In this document: piece by piece, positions 11,301-23,900 of the stretch | Layout: each line of letters begins with the position of its first letter | Position numbering within the stretch: the stretch's first letter is position 1 | The notes under the pieces: model-generated | What the model was told of the DNA's origin: nothing | Databases searched by the model: none | Seen by the model: only the letters and a program-made list of their open reading frames with translations | Translations under genes and position numbers: made by a program | Source of the DNA: Eudorina sp. 2006-703-Eu-15 | Taxonomy: Eukaryota > Chlorophyta > Chlorophyceae > Chlamydomonadales > Volvocaceae | Assembly (NCBI GenBank): GCA_003117195.1 | Contig: BDSI01000031.1 | Location: 409,501-473,500, forward strand | Length of the DNA stretch: 64,000 nucleotides | Direction of reading: 5' to 3'

Positions 11301-13386
11301 GCCGCTATGGATAAGGGCCAGCGCTCCGCGGACCGGTGTACTGCTCTGCAGAGCCAGATGGAGGTGAGATAACTTGTCGAGCGCCTTGGCAGGTCAGCGA
11401 AGAAGTGTTTCACGCCGCTGGCGAGCTAGACGAGGCCTCAGCGGGCGCCCAACTTTGAACACAATCAGTTCGGGGGCGGGGGCTGCCGCTGCACGAGGCA
11501 CCAACGAGGATTGCGCCTGGACGGCGTGCGTGCATGTTAAGGGACCCTGCGGGTGGGCCATACGTTTCCTGTGTGGAAATTACCTCAAGGGCGGACGGGG
11601 CGGGGGTGATCTCTTGGGGCCTTTGCTCGGAATGGTGCAGGGCCTGCTCGGCACCTCGGACGCGGATGAGTCGCTGACGGCCCGGGTCTTCTCCACCAAC
11701 GACGCCGTGGTGGCGGCTCTGGAGCAGTGGACCCGCCTAGCCAACCAGGAGCTGGCCCCCGGTGAGGATGGGCGCGGGTGCGGGGAGGCCTGTCTATCGG
11801 GCCAGTCGAGATACTGCTGAGTGGAGTGTGGCGGTTCGTGGTCGAGGTCCTGCACCTGACCACCATCTGACGGAAGGGCCCCAGCTGCCAAACGCCATGG
11901 CAACCTCATCGCATCTATGGGCAGCCGCGGCCCCAGCTCGCCCTCGGGCCTGCGCACCCCACGTGCCAAGGTGACAGATAGAATCCCTCGTTCAGGGCCT
12001 GTGCCTGCCGTGAATCTCCGACATATACGCTGAAAATCGCGGTCTCTGTGGACACATAGGAGAGGCACCGCCTTGGCTCTGTGTTTTGGGTGTGTGTGAG
12101 TCTTAATAAAACCGTTGTCTGCAGACGACGCGCCGGCTGCCGCGCCGAACGGTGCGCCATCAACGTCCGCCGGTCCAGCGGCGTCTGCTGGCGCTGGAAC
12201 CTCTACGGCGGGGGCTGCGCCTCCCGCGCGGCCGCCGCCCTCGCCCATCGACCTCCTCCTGGGCGACGAAATCCCAGCGCCGACACCGGCGCCGGCGGCT
12301 GCGGTGCCCGCGGCAGCCGCCGGCGCCGCAGCCAGCACCTGGAGCGCGTTTCCGGCGCCGGCTGCGGCCGCGCCTGGCGTGGACGCGGCGATAATGACGG
12401 CGGGCGTGATTGCACCGCCTGTCGTGCCAGCGAGCGACATGGAGGGGCTGCGGGCCCAGGTGCGTGACAAGTGCTCGTTGAGCTCACCACAGACGGTGAC
12501 GAAGAGGTGTCCAGGTTCGCAACCCGCGCTCGTTGCCGCCGGCGACTGCGTGAATTGTTGCAGGACGGGATATGGCCCGGGAGACGGCCTGGAGGACTCT
12601 CAATTAGGCAGATAGGCACGCATGAATAGTCGGCCGGTATCCTGAGGTTTGTCCTCACTGCCGCCACTGGCGCCCACTGGGACTGCGCAGGTGCTGGCGC
12701 TTGCCGCGGAACTAGAGAAGGAGCGCAAGATGCACAAGATCAGCTTGGAGACCCAAGAAGCCTTCGCAAAGCAGGAGTTGGCGCAGGTGAAGGCGCAGCT
12801 GCAGGCTCGCATCGCCGAGCTGGAGGGTGCACTTGCGCAGGCGCGACAAGGGGTTATGCCGTCGACCCCGAGCGTCAGCGCGCCCTCAGGCAGCAGCCAG
12901 GGCCCGCCCTTTGGAATCGCCGGCAGCGCGGTCGCACCAGCGCCCGTGTACCCGACCCTTCCGCTCTCACCAAACCTACCGGCGCCGACGCCTCCAACAG
13001 CGGCGCCAGCGGGCCTGTCCGCAAACAACCCCTTCGCGGCGACGTACACCCCGGCGCCCTCGTACGGCTCGTTGCCGCCGCCGCCGGCGACCTCTGGCGG
13101 CGGCGGCATCGGACCGTTCACCTCGATGCAAGCGCCGTTGGGCGCGCCAGCGACCGCTCCGGCTCGCGCTGCCGCACCCGCGCCGGACTTCTTCAAGGCC
13201 TTCGACGATCTGGCTGTGCTATCACCGAAGCCGCCCGCGGCTCCAGCACCGGCGGGGCCACCGCCAGGTCCCGCCCCGATGGGTTCTGCGGGTGGCAGCC
13301 TTCCTAGCGCAGCCCCAGCTGCCCCCGGCGGGGCCGCCGGTGGATCTGCGGGTGGCGCAGGCTCCTGGGTAGATTTTGGGCTCTAG
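8391..13386 (+). CDS. VHS and GAT domain endosomal sorting protein (TOM1-like, TOL)
   Basis: Twelve exons join in phase: 8391-8429, 8538-8587, 8736-8824, 9128-9198, 9399-9515, 10007-10084, 10308-10431, 10709-10845, 11193-11363, 11641-11761, 12125-12459 and 12691-13386, for 675 residues. Residues about 14-155 form an all-helical ENTH/VHS-like domain (ISPGDALSCFKTYF; LIDALQTWSASYRG). A Gly/Pro/Tyr-rich linker follows. Residues about 240-340 look like a GAT helical bundle (LEQLTSEVDVLREAI; FSTNDAVVAALEQW). The tail is Ala/Pro-rich and disordered, with SPIDLLLGDE as a possible clathrin-binding stretch, a coiled coil near residue 450 (LAAELEKERKMHKI) and an acidic-aromatic end (SWVDFGL). TOM1-like proteins bind ubiquitinated cargo and hand it to ESCRT-I. 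Intron 2 uses a GC donor (AG|GCAAGT at 8588). The first exon and the acceptor of exon 10 are the weakest choices. Confidence 0.75.
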
Positions 13387-15322
13387 CTTAAACGGCGTTC
13401 AGGTGGGGACGGCGAGGCTGTGATTTTGACAGCGCTGTTTGATCAGGCGTGGGCCTGTGTTCGTGCCCGCACTCCTGCACATCGAAGCTCTTCCCTGTTT
13501 GCGGGTTGCTATGTTGCAGCAGCAGCCCCGCTGCCGAACCGAAGAGTGGCGCGACGCCGTGTGTGCTTGAAGCGAACATTTCTTCGCTCCTCAAATTACT
13601 CGTGGCCCAGGGGCCAGGCTTTCTTGGGACTGACATGCCGGCGACGCCGGCGTCTACGTAAATATCGCAGGATGTAGATTCAATTGTGGCCTGCGGATGG
13701 GCCATATCCGATATAGATTTTGTGAGGATATCCTCGCATCGTTGTGGATACGGACTCGGTCCATCGTTGCAAGGTGTTCTTGGTTGTCAAGGCGCCCTGT
13801 TGCTCCGTTTCTTCGGTTGCTGGTGCCGTACGAACGGAAAGTCTTCGTACAACTAGTGTTCATCGCGGATGCGCAGCGTGTTTGGGAAGTTGTCGCGCCG
13901 TGATTGCGCTTCCCTAACGTCATGGGCCTCTCCGGGGTATGTGCGGAGTCACCTGACATTGCCCTCGTGACATGCCGTGTGTTCACGGCAAGATGTGGCT
14001 GCTCGGTAGGTGAACGATGACGAAACAAACCGCTCTCTTTCTTCATGGAAGTTCAGCAATAGCGGCGGGTGTCCCGTTCCGCCGTCAGGATGCGTAGTGG
14101 GAATGCAGAGGGCGGTCCCACCTTCGGGCGGTTCTGTCTCGGCAACCCTGGAGTGGTGATGACGTGATGCGTTGTTGTTTCTTGAGCCTGAAGAGCTGCA
14201 TGCGCGCGGTGTGTGCGCAACGCGACGCTTGTGCGGTGCCTGGCTTGTCGCGCGTCGAGATGCTGCGTGAGTGGTTTGTGAGGTAGGCTATTAGATCATT
14301 GATAGCGAGGGCGATTGCGTTGAAACACAGGCTGAGGCACGGGGTACGGAATCGTGGTGGTGGGTTACGGACACGTGACACGCCATACCGGCAGCTGATG
14401 GTCTTTTTGCGGGGCCCTGTATTGATGATAGGAAACAGACATCTTTTCGCAGTGACGCACCTGATCACACGCCTGACGTCTGAAGCGGTTCTCACCAGGT
14501 TCGACGCTGCTTTCCGGACAGTGGCTCTCCGAGGATGCGTTTTCATCAATGCCCGAAAACCACTGTGTGGCTGGACAGCCTTCACGGCTGCACGTCTATC
14601 ACTTACGCTACGGGTCTCTTGTTGACTTCCATGACTGTTGAGCTGCACAACAGTACACCCCTCCTCGTGTCGCCGAGCTCGTAAGTAATGGCGGCGCAAG
14701 GTCTGCGGTGCTGGTGATGCTGTCGTGCAGGTAGGGGCCCCTCACAACCAGCCGCCAAGCCATTCGGCCCGTGGGACATCGTGAATTGCACTGGATGATA
14801 CGGATGGTTTCCCCAGCAGAAAGGTATCATCTCAACCCTCGGGGACTCGCTCGGCACCCCGGTAATTTATTTGGCTGTATGTTAAAGATGCAGCATACTG
14901 TGCGTTCAGAGGCTTTGCTGTTAGCGTGTCTAACAGCTGGTCGAGCGAACCTCACGTCGAACAAACCGTCCCCTGCCGTACCAACTGCCGGGGACAAGGT
15001 TTGCACGACGTGCAACGCCGTGGATCACACTGAGGTCTAGCCTTCTGAGCGATAAAGGCTGACGTAATGTGCTTCTGATGAGGATTTGTAAGCGGCTCGA
15101 CCTAGGCACCGGCACCTATTTGATGGATATTGGCGCGTGAGTAGGAACGTGTTATATGAGCACCATGCTCCTTACGCCTTGGAAATGTGCCTTGGAAAGC
15201 GACCTGTGAGATGGAGGTGAGGCGTACGGCACTAGAGTTCAACTTAATTGCTCAAGTCGATGTATCCCCCACAAAGTTATCATTGTCCGCTCAAGTAAAG
15301 GAGAAATCATAGTAATGCGAAA
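13387..15322. other. Intergenic region, no gene supported
   Basis: It holds the 3' UTR of the VHS/GAT gene and the promoter of ARL13, both on the plus strand. Short open frames on both strands show no family motifs. No TGTAA was found close behind the VHS/GAT stop. Confidence 0.45.
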
Positions 15323-17021
15323 ATGTTCGGCCTTCTGTACAATTTCTACAAGTTCTGCAAGAAGAAGTCGGAGCGCAAGATTACGCTTGCAGTCTTAGGC
15401 TTGGATAATGCAGGAAAGACGACTCTTCTGAACAGTATCAAGGGAGAAGTTGAGCAAGAGACGACCCCCACGTTTGGGTTCAACAGCTCGACCCTGCAAG
15501 AAGGCAAATACAAAATTGAAGTCTTTGACCTTGGCGGAAGCAAAACTTTCCGAAGCGTATGGTCGAGATACTTAGCGGAGGTCCATGCAATTGTGTACGT
15601 TGTGGACGCGGCAGATGCTCAGCGCTTCGAGGAGTCGAAGAAGGCTCTAAATGACGTACTGGAGTGCCAGCATATGCGTGACAAGGCAGTTCTGGTCTTT
15701 GCTAACAAGCAGGACTTACCCACGGCCTCCACGGCTGCCGAAGTCGTGAAGGGTCTGGGCCTGGCCACCTGCCGGAACAGCCACAACGTCTTCCCCTGCA
15801 CGGCAAAGACCCCTAAGGACGCCCCTGTTGACGAGCGCCTGCGGGAAGGGCTCCGCTGGCTCACTGGGCTGATAGACAGAGAGTTCGGCCGTCTAGATGG
15901 GCGAGTGCAGGCCGAGACGGCTGAGGTGCGGCAGGAGGAGGCACGTAAGCAGAAAGAGCGTGAGGAGCGACTGCGGCAGCAGCGAGAGGAGCGCCTTCGG
16001 CAACAGAAGGAGGAAGAGGAGCGCGCACGGGAGGTAGAGAGGGAGAACGCGCTGCACAACGGCCAAGGGCCCGCTCTACTTACCATCCCCAATAATGACA
16101 ACCCGGTGGAACTTCAGTCGTCAGGGCAGCCAGCCGAATCTGAGCCGGAGGGCGGGAAAGCACAGGCGTTGCTCCAGGGCATGGTGCTTGGGTTGCCGCA
16201 CACGATTGAGAGGTGGGTGCACGTTGTATACTTATTGTCCAGGCTTGCTGATAGAGTTGATATTGCCCGACGATTACGGGGCACAGCATCAGTCCCGTGA
16301 AAAGCATAGCATGTCAATGCATTGCCTCCAAATCAGCTGCGGTGGTATTTTGCTTGTGTCATAGGGGCGGCATAGGGGTTCGTCGCTGAGTCCTAAATCA
16401 CACCGTTGGTGCCTGATGACCTTGATGTGGTATTGCGACAACAACAAGCTTGGTTTCCTTTTTCCCTGTCGTTGCAGTCCTGGCAAATTACCGCTACCAC
16501 GACAAGCCATTGGCACGCCGGCTAGCGACGTGGGCCCGTCAGGAGCAGATCAGGGCCCTGCAGCATCCACGGGCGCGTGTGACGGCGGCCTGGCGGCGTC
16601 CCGAAGCGGTCCATCGGCCGTGTCCCGCAGCAGTTACGCTGCAAGACCTTCCTCTGCTCAAAGCCGCGCCAGCGAAGGCGCTGTTGGGGCCGTCGGTGGG
16701 AGTGCAAACGGCGGGGCTGGAACTGCGTCCTCGTCGGCACCGACAGGGCGACCGCCTTCCGCGGGGCGCGCCAGCGGCTGTGGGAGCGGATGCTCATCTC
16801 CAGGGCGGCCTGCATCCGGGGGTTCAAGGGCGGCTGGTGCAGTGGCGGAGGGCTCTGACGAAGCGTTGGGCAGTCATTCGCAACGACCACGGTCAGGCAA
16901 CGCCGCGAGAGGGATAGCCGCAGCAGCAGAGGGGCCCCCACGAGGGAGCTTCAGTCTTGTGACACAGAATAACAAGGTGGTTCCAGTGGTTGCAGGGATT
17001 GCGGAAGTTGTGGCCGCGTAG
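15323..17021 (+). CDS. ARL13: ARL13-type ciliary small GTPase
   Basis: Two exons, 15323-16212 and 16478-17021, join in phase 2 (AG plus T restores a Ser codon) and encode 477 residues. Residues 1-200 are an ARF-like G domain: GLDNAGKT (G1), TPTFGF (switch I), DLGGSK (G3), NKQD (G4) and CTAK (G5). The Gln normally found in ARF G3 is replaced, as is usual in ARL13. A Cys at residue 12 in the short N terminus (FYKFCKKK) could be palmitoylated. A charged coiled coil with RQQREERLRQQKEEEE spans residues about 210-250, then a low-complexity Ser/Gly/Ala tail. The tail ends with NNKVVPVV, which contains a VxP ciliary targeting motif. ARL13B family members act in the ciliary membrane as exchange factors for ARL3 and control release of lipidated cargo and IFT. 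The length matches the family (about 430-480). Confidence 0.93.
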
Positions 17022-18737
17022 CTGAGTTCGGCCTGAGCTGCATGTCGTTTGTTCGCATGGGATACACGGATTTGGGGATTGCCATGTGATGGACACATGG
17101 GTAGTAGAGGTATTTTGAGTTGAAGCATGACGCGACGCCGGAGCATCTTGCGCAGCATGCCAGGTCTTGTGGGACGCGGCTGGCGCGATGGATTGGGGCG
17201 TGCACCAGTTTCGTAATTTTTTACTAGGGCGGGTTATCACTGAGCGTGTCTTGACCTGATTTTTACTTCTGTATTGGCTGCAAACCGTGTGTGGCCCATA
17301 CGCCGCGAACCTCCGCGCTTTGCCTGGGAGCATAATCCAACAGTGGTTGCTGGGAACCTGGGATGCCCCTTAGCTGATAGAGGTACATGATAGAGTATGA
17401 GAAGGCCTGGTGCCGATTTTGTGATTCGAGAGCAGGCCACTAGGCATGAGTGATGACCTGGACCCCTTGGTGGTATGGGGTACCGTGGTTTCAGTGTGTA
17501 TGGTTGTGCCTTGGAAGCTGGAAATACTTGCTCTCGATTACGTGTCCTAACCTCCACAACAGGGTCAAATCAAGAGGCTTGTATTACCATACGAAGGGGA
17601 TATAAAAAAGGTTCGTTTCACCGAACAAAGAGCTACAGCATCACCAAACGAAGGGCTACAGAAGCACCTTATGCGCTCCACCATTCAGCCCAGCTGCGGA
17701 AGGCGGCCTCAAGTGGGCCACAAACTACCAGCGAGGGTCCGCGTCTAGCTTCAAGACCGCTTGCGAACGGAACCTGCCTCCACACCCTGGCAACGGTGAA
17801 AACCCGTGTATGGCAGGTAGATCAGGCTGAACTACATCCATCGCACCTAGTAGGAGAACACTACGGCACCCAGCTGCCGGCTTCACGGCAGTGTCACACG
17901 TGAGCCTCCCAACTCCATCCAAAGCCCTCACCAATCCCACGAAGATCCCAGCGAGGGCCCAATATGTCCCGTGGTTTGTCGGCACGCCCCAAAGCATCCA
18001 AAACCCACAGCATCATATCAGCCGCGTCGACGATTCCTGTACAAACAGGAAACCCATAACTCCATCATAACCCCACAACGCCGCACGACAATCCAAACCG
18101 TGCTCACAGGAACACCTTCGCATCAACACGACCGGCGGGGCAGTGGACTAGGCCTGAAGGCGACATGCGCAAGGGCCACTTTCAAGCCGCTTGTCACTTG
18201 CCATGCTTTCATTCCTATCCGCCGCGTACTTGCCGTGTCAGCCTGTTCACCGTACCAAGGAAGGATTCAGCGGCAGCCCGCAGGGGCCCGGCGAACCAGT
18301 CACCTCCTCTCAACGCCTGTGTCCAGACATTGGACAAACCTCGTACAGCAGCCCCTGGCCATTGGCAAGTGCCAGCTGCAGGTCGTCCTAATTGCACCCG
18401 AAAGCAAGCGCACGGCATGCAGCATTAGCATTCGGAGCGAAGCTTCCTTTGCTATGTGCACGTCGCAACATCGCCGTCTAGAACAACGAAAATTGGTCCG
18501 CGAACCGCTGTACCATTCTATATGACCACCGACCATGTGCGGAAGACCCCACATCAGAACCTGCTGCCTGACCTAAAGAGCACTTATCCCGGTGTGCCTG
18601 CTCGGGCCCCTGTAAGCCTCTAAGCAGGCACAAGTTCTTCGGATAGGAAAACTGGGCGGAAGTAGGTACGGCCGCAGACAGGGCGGCGCTAGCCAACCAT
18701 GTTCACCACTAACCTTTGTAAATCATGCTAAATAGGG
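17022..18737. other. Convergent intergenic region, no gene supported
   Basis: ARL13 (plus) and STRAP (minus) end toward each other here. Open frames at 17475-17903 and 17971-18525 (plus) lack motifs, compositional bias or splice context, and I regard them as chance. Confidence 0.45.
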
Positions 18738-18742
18738 TTACA
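18738..18742 (-). terminator. TGTAA poly(A) signal, probable end of STRAP
   Basis: TGTAA on the minus strand, about 440 bases after the STRAP stop at 19183. It is the nearest such signal I see downstream. Confidence 0.35.
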
Positions 18743-19182
18743 CCTCTGCCACGCTTGTCAGTAAAGAACGACCTGGCACTCCTGTCCTGTCATGGACAAA
18801 TTAAACATTCACATCGCTGCTATGAAGCTTCCTAAGGATCAGCACGTAATGCACGGGCGCATCGTTCACGCAAAACCAAAACGCAACAGCTTGTCAGCGG
18901 TCGCCCCATGGAAGCCCCTCTCTTGATGCCCAACTGCACAAAGCACGCCATTGGATGTAGTCCCGGACCCAAGCGCTGTGCAGACCCGCGGGTGCGCAAC
19001 ATGGCACTCGCATCGCTACATGCACCGCTTCCCATGTTCATACAAGTCCCATCGCTCAACCTTCTGTCACGCCCCCGCCCTCCCGCCACCCAAGCCAGTA
19101 GTCACAAGAGTAGCAGCGCGAAGAGGCGCCACACCCGTCCGTGAAGACTGTCCTTTATCCCGCAAAGGCGGACGACAGGCAC

Positions 19183-20928
19183 TTAAGGCGCCGCTGCTGG
19201 CTCCGTGCAGTCGGGAAACCATATCCGAATAGTGCCGTCTTCTGATCCGCTCGCATACGCGTCGCAGGTGGGCGCCCAGCGAATAGTGTGCACCGGCCCG
19301 TGGTGACCCTTGTTGCACTCAAGTTCCTGCACGTGCGAAAAGGGAGTGCATGCGCGCTTGCTGCCGATGGACCGATGACAAAACAACAGTTTCCATGAAC
19401 ATCAAATCATTTCTGCACAGTCCGTACACGGCCATTGTCATCAACTTGAAGCATCGTTTTCGACAACTGCTGTTTGCCGAACATGTCGGGATCTTCAACT
19501 TCGGTTCACTGTTTGGCAAAAGAAACTCGGTGCTTTCCAAAGCCCTGCAGCAGCCACACGCTTACAAGCGCTACGTTGGGCTACCATCGCAACATGTTAA
19601 GGAGCTTGGGGCATGGTTCGCGTACCCTTGTGTTAAGGAAAGCTCATCGTTCATTACGAACACATTCACAGACCAGCACCACACCTGGCCGGTGTCGTAG
19701 TCGTACAGATGAACCCACATGTCCTCGCCACCGGCCACGAACTTGCGCTTAGCGGCACAGTAGCTCGCGGACTCCGCAGGTGCGGTGAGCTTGTGCTGTT
19801 TCGCTTGCTGCAAGGTGGCTGCGTCGAAGAAACGCACATAAGCGCCTTCTGCAGTAGTCACATGCTGCTGATCGAAGGACACCTGCGCCGCATGCCGGTG
19901 CAATCACCTCAGCAGTTTTCAGTGGGGTGTCGAAGGGGGTGCGGAATGGGGTGTCGACTGTCCTGGGTTGAGTTGACCCAGAGCTAGGACTAAGCGAACG
20001 ATAACGGGGCGTACCTCAATTGAGGTGACCGAAGTCGACGTCTCGATGGTCTGCGTCAGCTGAAGCGCACGTAGGTCGTACACCCTGTTGGATGCGTGGG
20101 ATGAACAGCGAGCCAATTATGGTAGAAACCCCAAATCGCCTTGACCCGGCGGTTGGAAACCAACCACGTCGCAGGTCCAGGCAACAGCCAACACCAACCC
20201 ACGCACCCTATGCCTGGTTTATCGACGTAGCTGCAGATAACGAGGTTGTCATTTTGAATGAAGTTGACGGAACGAATTCCCGCTTGGGCCGCCGGCAGCT
20301 TCACAGGCTCTGCTTCAGGCTTCTCCAGGTCAAAGATCCGTACAACTTTCTCCATTCCTGCTCAGAAGGCCCTTTCTTAGATGACGCTGGGGCCGAAAGG
20401 CAGAACAGATCATCGGCTCCGACCCACAGGGTCTGGAATTCTTACCTCCGGTCGCAAGCTTTGTCGAGCCATGAAACGAAAAGTTCACGCTGCGAACGAT
20501 GTGGTTATGCTGAAATTCGTGCAGCTGAGAGCCGCCGCACGCGTCCCAAACTCTTGCGGTAAAATCCGCCGATCCGGTCGCGCACTTCAGTGCTGGCGTG
20601 TCCAGAACACACGCCCAAACAGCCCCCTGGAAAGAAATGTAGTGACGAGCAGGACTGCTAAAGCTATAGCATTACGCGAAAAAACTCGCCATACTCCTCT
20701 GACACAAAAACTCAGAAATTGATACGTATATGGTATGAAATTGCACTCGCGTACCTTATGGCCTTCAAACGTTCCATACCAGTCGCCGTTCTCGCCATGA
20801 CGCAGCATAGGCTTGCCATCCTTTGAAGCTGATGCCAAAAAATAACCTTCGGGAGTATTTTGGCTGTAATTAATTTCTACAATGGGCCTCGTGTGACCGT
20901 GGCAGACGATAGGCACCCGTTTGGACAT
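19183..20928 (-). CDS. STRAP: Serine-threonine kinase receptor-associated protein (STRAP), WD40 propeller
   Basis: Six exons (20928-20755, 20626-20446, 20357-20207, 20084-20015, 19882-19685, 19326-19183) join in phase and encode 305 residues. The protein is a complete seven-bladed WD40 propeller. It starts with the family signature [20 protein letters not shown] and [19 protein letters not shown], continues with [14 protein letters not shown] and [10 protein letters not shown], and ends with [24 protein letters not shown] homologues associate with the SMN complex and with RNA-binding partners, and in animals also with TGF-beta receptors, which algae lack. A role in snRNP assembly or mRNA regulation is therefore the likelier one here. 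The family usually has about 340-350 residues; this copy has a short C-terminal tail after the last blade. Exon 3 to 4 uses a donor at 20206 that keeps phase; an in-frame GC alternative exists six bases upstream. Confidence 0.93.
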
Positions 20929-23900
20929 GGCCAGTTGGTCTGAAGCGGCAAATTTCTTGTCAAGTTTGCAGTGCTGTCTTCGAACCCTATACTACCCCAG
21001 TCAAACCCAAATACCAGGCCGTGGGCGGTCTGCTGCAGTTTCGCGCGTGAAGATCGTTATGCAGTTCGGCGTTATCAAGCAGTCCCGAGCCTCGCCGGCG
21101 TCTGTCCCTTCCTACAGATACGATTATGCCCCCAATTGATGATGTAGCAGTGCGTGGGTATTGAGAAATGCGAGTAGTCTTGCAGTACAAGATGTACTAC
21201 AAGTGCTTGACAAGCCCTTTGACGGATGACCGTTGTGGGGGAACACATGTTTATAGCCGTAAGGCCTGTACAACATGTAACAACCAACCAACCAACTGTA
21301 TGCCAAGTAAGGGCTTTAAATTGTTGCCTGAACAATTAAAAAAGGAAAGCTGAAAAGTCTTATATATAAGCCATCTGTATGCTTGCTGAAAGTCCATTCA
21401 GAACGTCGATGAACGAAGGCCCTTCGGTGCGGAGTGCCTGGAATGAGTGAGAAAACTGCCTTGAAAGTCGTTACGATAGCATATTAGCATTCGACTTTAT
21501 TCGTAGTCAGCTAGCAACGACTAACGACTAACCTAAGAGTTAACCGTTGCATGTCGTTGGTAGATCGGCGCGCAGGTCAGCGTCGGGACGCGGACAACGA
21601 CTGACAAGGCAAACTCCGCCGGTAAGCTCTTCACGCCACATCATTTAATGGCAGTTTCCCATACCCAGTACGAATGCCTCGTAAAAGTCGTAATGTCAGG
21701 TGACCTCATCCGGTGACCTCATGGTCCACACACAGGTTTGCGCGCGTGCAGTCGCAACTGGTGTGTGGGCAGGTTGTGGCGTGGTGTGGCTCATCGCGCG
21801 GCTGACGGACCTTGTTGCAGCTGCATGGCGGGTGCGGGTGTCACAGATTGGCCCCAGGGGCCCCCGGGCAGTCCAACGTCGGTGCGGATTGCCACCCCTC
21901 CCTTGCTCAACCTGCGCTACCTGCAGCGCACGTCGGCGCATGCTGAATTTATTTGCAAGCAGGCACATGGGTCCAAGCCCTGAACAGCTGAAAGTGTGCG
22001 CACCTGCATTCTGCACGTTTAGCGGGGAAGCCGCCTGACCCAAACCAGTTACCTCTATGCTTACCATAAAAACCTGCAGACGTGAGTACGGCACGGTCCG
22101 GTTGATGTGTGTAAAAAATAACTGAGTCGCGAGACGCGAAGTCCAGCGTAACAGGCGATGTAGGCGACGGAAGTAGATGACACCCGAAATACCCGGAACC
22201 CGAATTGCCGACAACCCAGATGGTAGTAAATGGTGACGGATGATACGGAGCTTTTCTGCTGCCGGGCTGCTCGGAGGTAGCTGCCGTTGTACCGTATTGG
22301 CGTCTGCCGTATTGTCCTGTACGGGCGCAATACGACAGGATTGCAAACCCGCCCCCCACAAACACACTCGTGCACGCAGGCGGGGAGCCCAGCGCAAGCG
22401 CGCAAGGTTAGGAGCGCGCTTTGCCTGACGACCTGTGCAGGTCGAAGTTAGCAACTGTCGGTCGAGAAACTGATTGCAGCGGGACACACCCGTGCCGGTT
22501 GAACCACAGGGCGGCCCGTCTCCAGCCAGACCCGAGATCCGGATCCGTCGTACATGCCAGGCTTGCCAGCCCAGCCGCGCGGTGCGTGTCCCGTCCTCAC
22601 GTCGGCCGTGCTCACCCCAGCTGTACAGGGTCAGGGATACAGTCCACTGCGAATTTCTAATTGGGCGCTGACGTGGCTGAACTAGCCCGGTAATTTTACA
22701 CGACACAATCTTGAAGGCCTCAGCGGCTCACCGGGTTAGGCCATTACGGCCGCACCCCGGGTACTAACCCAATTGGAGCTGTCGGCGTCCTCCACACATC
22801 GATCGTACGAGCCCTTCATTACGTCCCCGAGCCCCCACTCCGCCCCACCTACTCAGTGGGGCACGGCCGACGCTGTTTGTAGCGGAAGCTGGGAAGTGTA
22901 GGGCGCGTCGCATTGCACACACGGTCTTTGGTTTTGGTCCCTTGTTTTTGCCCAGCAAGTGTGTAACCAGCCCGGAGGTTAGATGCCTGGAAAGGAAATG
23001 TGTTTGGTGGCAAGGACACAAACATAGCTTCGAAGCTCTCGCCCACATGCTGGTGAAGCCGTCCTTTGGCAGCTGTGATGCTCTCGCCCACATGCTGGTG
23101 AAGTCGTCCTGTGGCAGCTGTGATGCACAGCCGTCGGGTGCGGTGCAATCAACAACGCGCGACAACCGGCACTCCGCGTGCGGAACAAGTATCACGATGA
23201 AGTGGATTCTTCAACGAATGGGATGACGTCGGCAGACCCGTTGCTCGGTCTGCGGAAAGCTAGCCAACGACGACAGGCGACGGCCACCTGCAATTGCAAG
23301 AAGGCGTCCACGATTCGCCGCGGACCAACACCTGCACATGGATGAATGAATGTCACTGAGCTTAAGTCAACATGGCCCGCTGTATTATCCACACACGGGT
23401 GGATCGAGGTTAGTCGCTTCACAATTCCGCACAAAAGAGGCACCCAGTCCACCGCACCGTAGACGTGCCGGGCACGCTCAACTGGCGCGGCCGAACCTCC
23501 GCTCCTTCACAGCCTCCAGGGATGAACGATTTCCCGTAACATGGCCGCAACACAGGAAAGCAGGATGCCAATAATGCAGCCGGCCGGCCAGCCTTTAAAA
23601 ACCGACGTTGTCCGGCATGTGCTCCTGTCCATGGCGCGTTGTGATGATGACGGGCCACAAGGTTGTCAATTAGTTTATTGAGGTTCGCGGTTGCATACGT
23701 TGCATCCTGTTGCATTGCAAGTATGCGTCTTACGTGATGCACGCCTCTTCCGCTGGACTGCCATAGCGAAGATTTTGTTTAACTCAATTACCTGTCGCCA
23801 CAAGTCCTGAGCAAACACCCAGCCGTCACATGCCAATCGAGGTTGATGTCAAAGTACGGTAGTTTGTTGGGCAGCAAAATAGTTCCCGCCACCAGCTTAG

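Noticed and set aside
11580..12470. 296-codon minus-strand frame
   Set aside because: Antisense to exons 10 and 11 of the VHS/GAT gene, whose splicing and domain content are convincing.
21696..22706. 336-codon minus-strand open frame
   Set aside because: No recognised motif, no biased composition, no in-phase partner exons and no poly(A) signal at a suitable place. It is compatible with chance at this GC content.
22739..22751. GGCCATTACGGCC, identical to the SfiI site of a common cDNA-library adaptor
   Set aside because: The flanking bases do not match the adaptor on either side and the site lies in genomic-looking sequence, so it is probably a coincidence.
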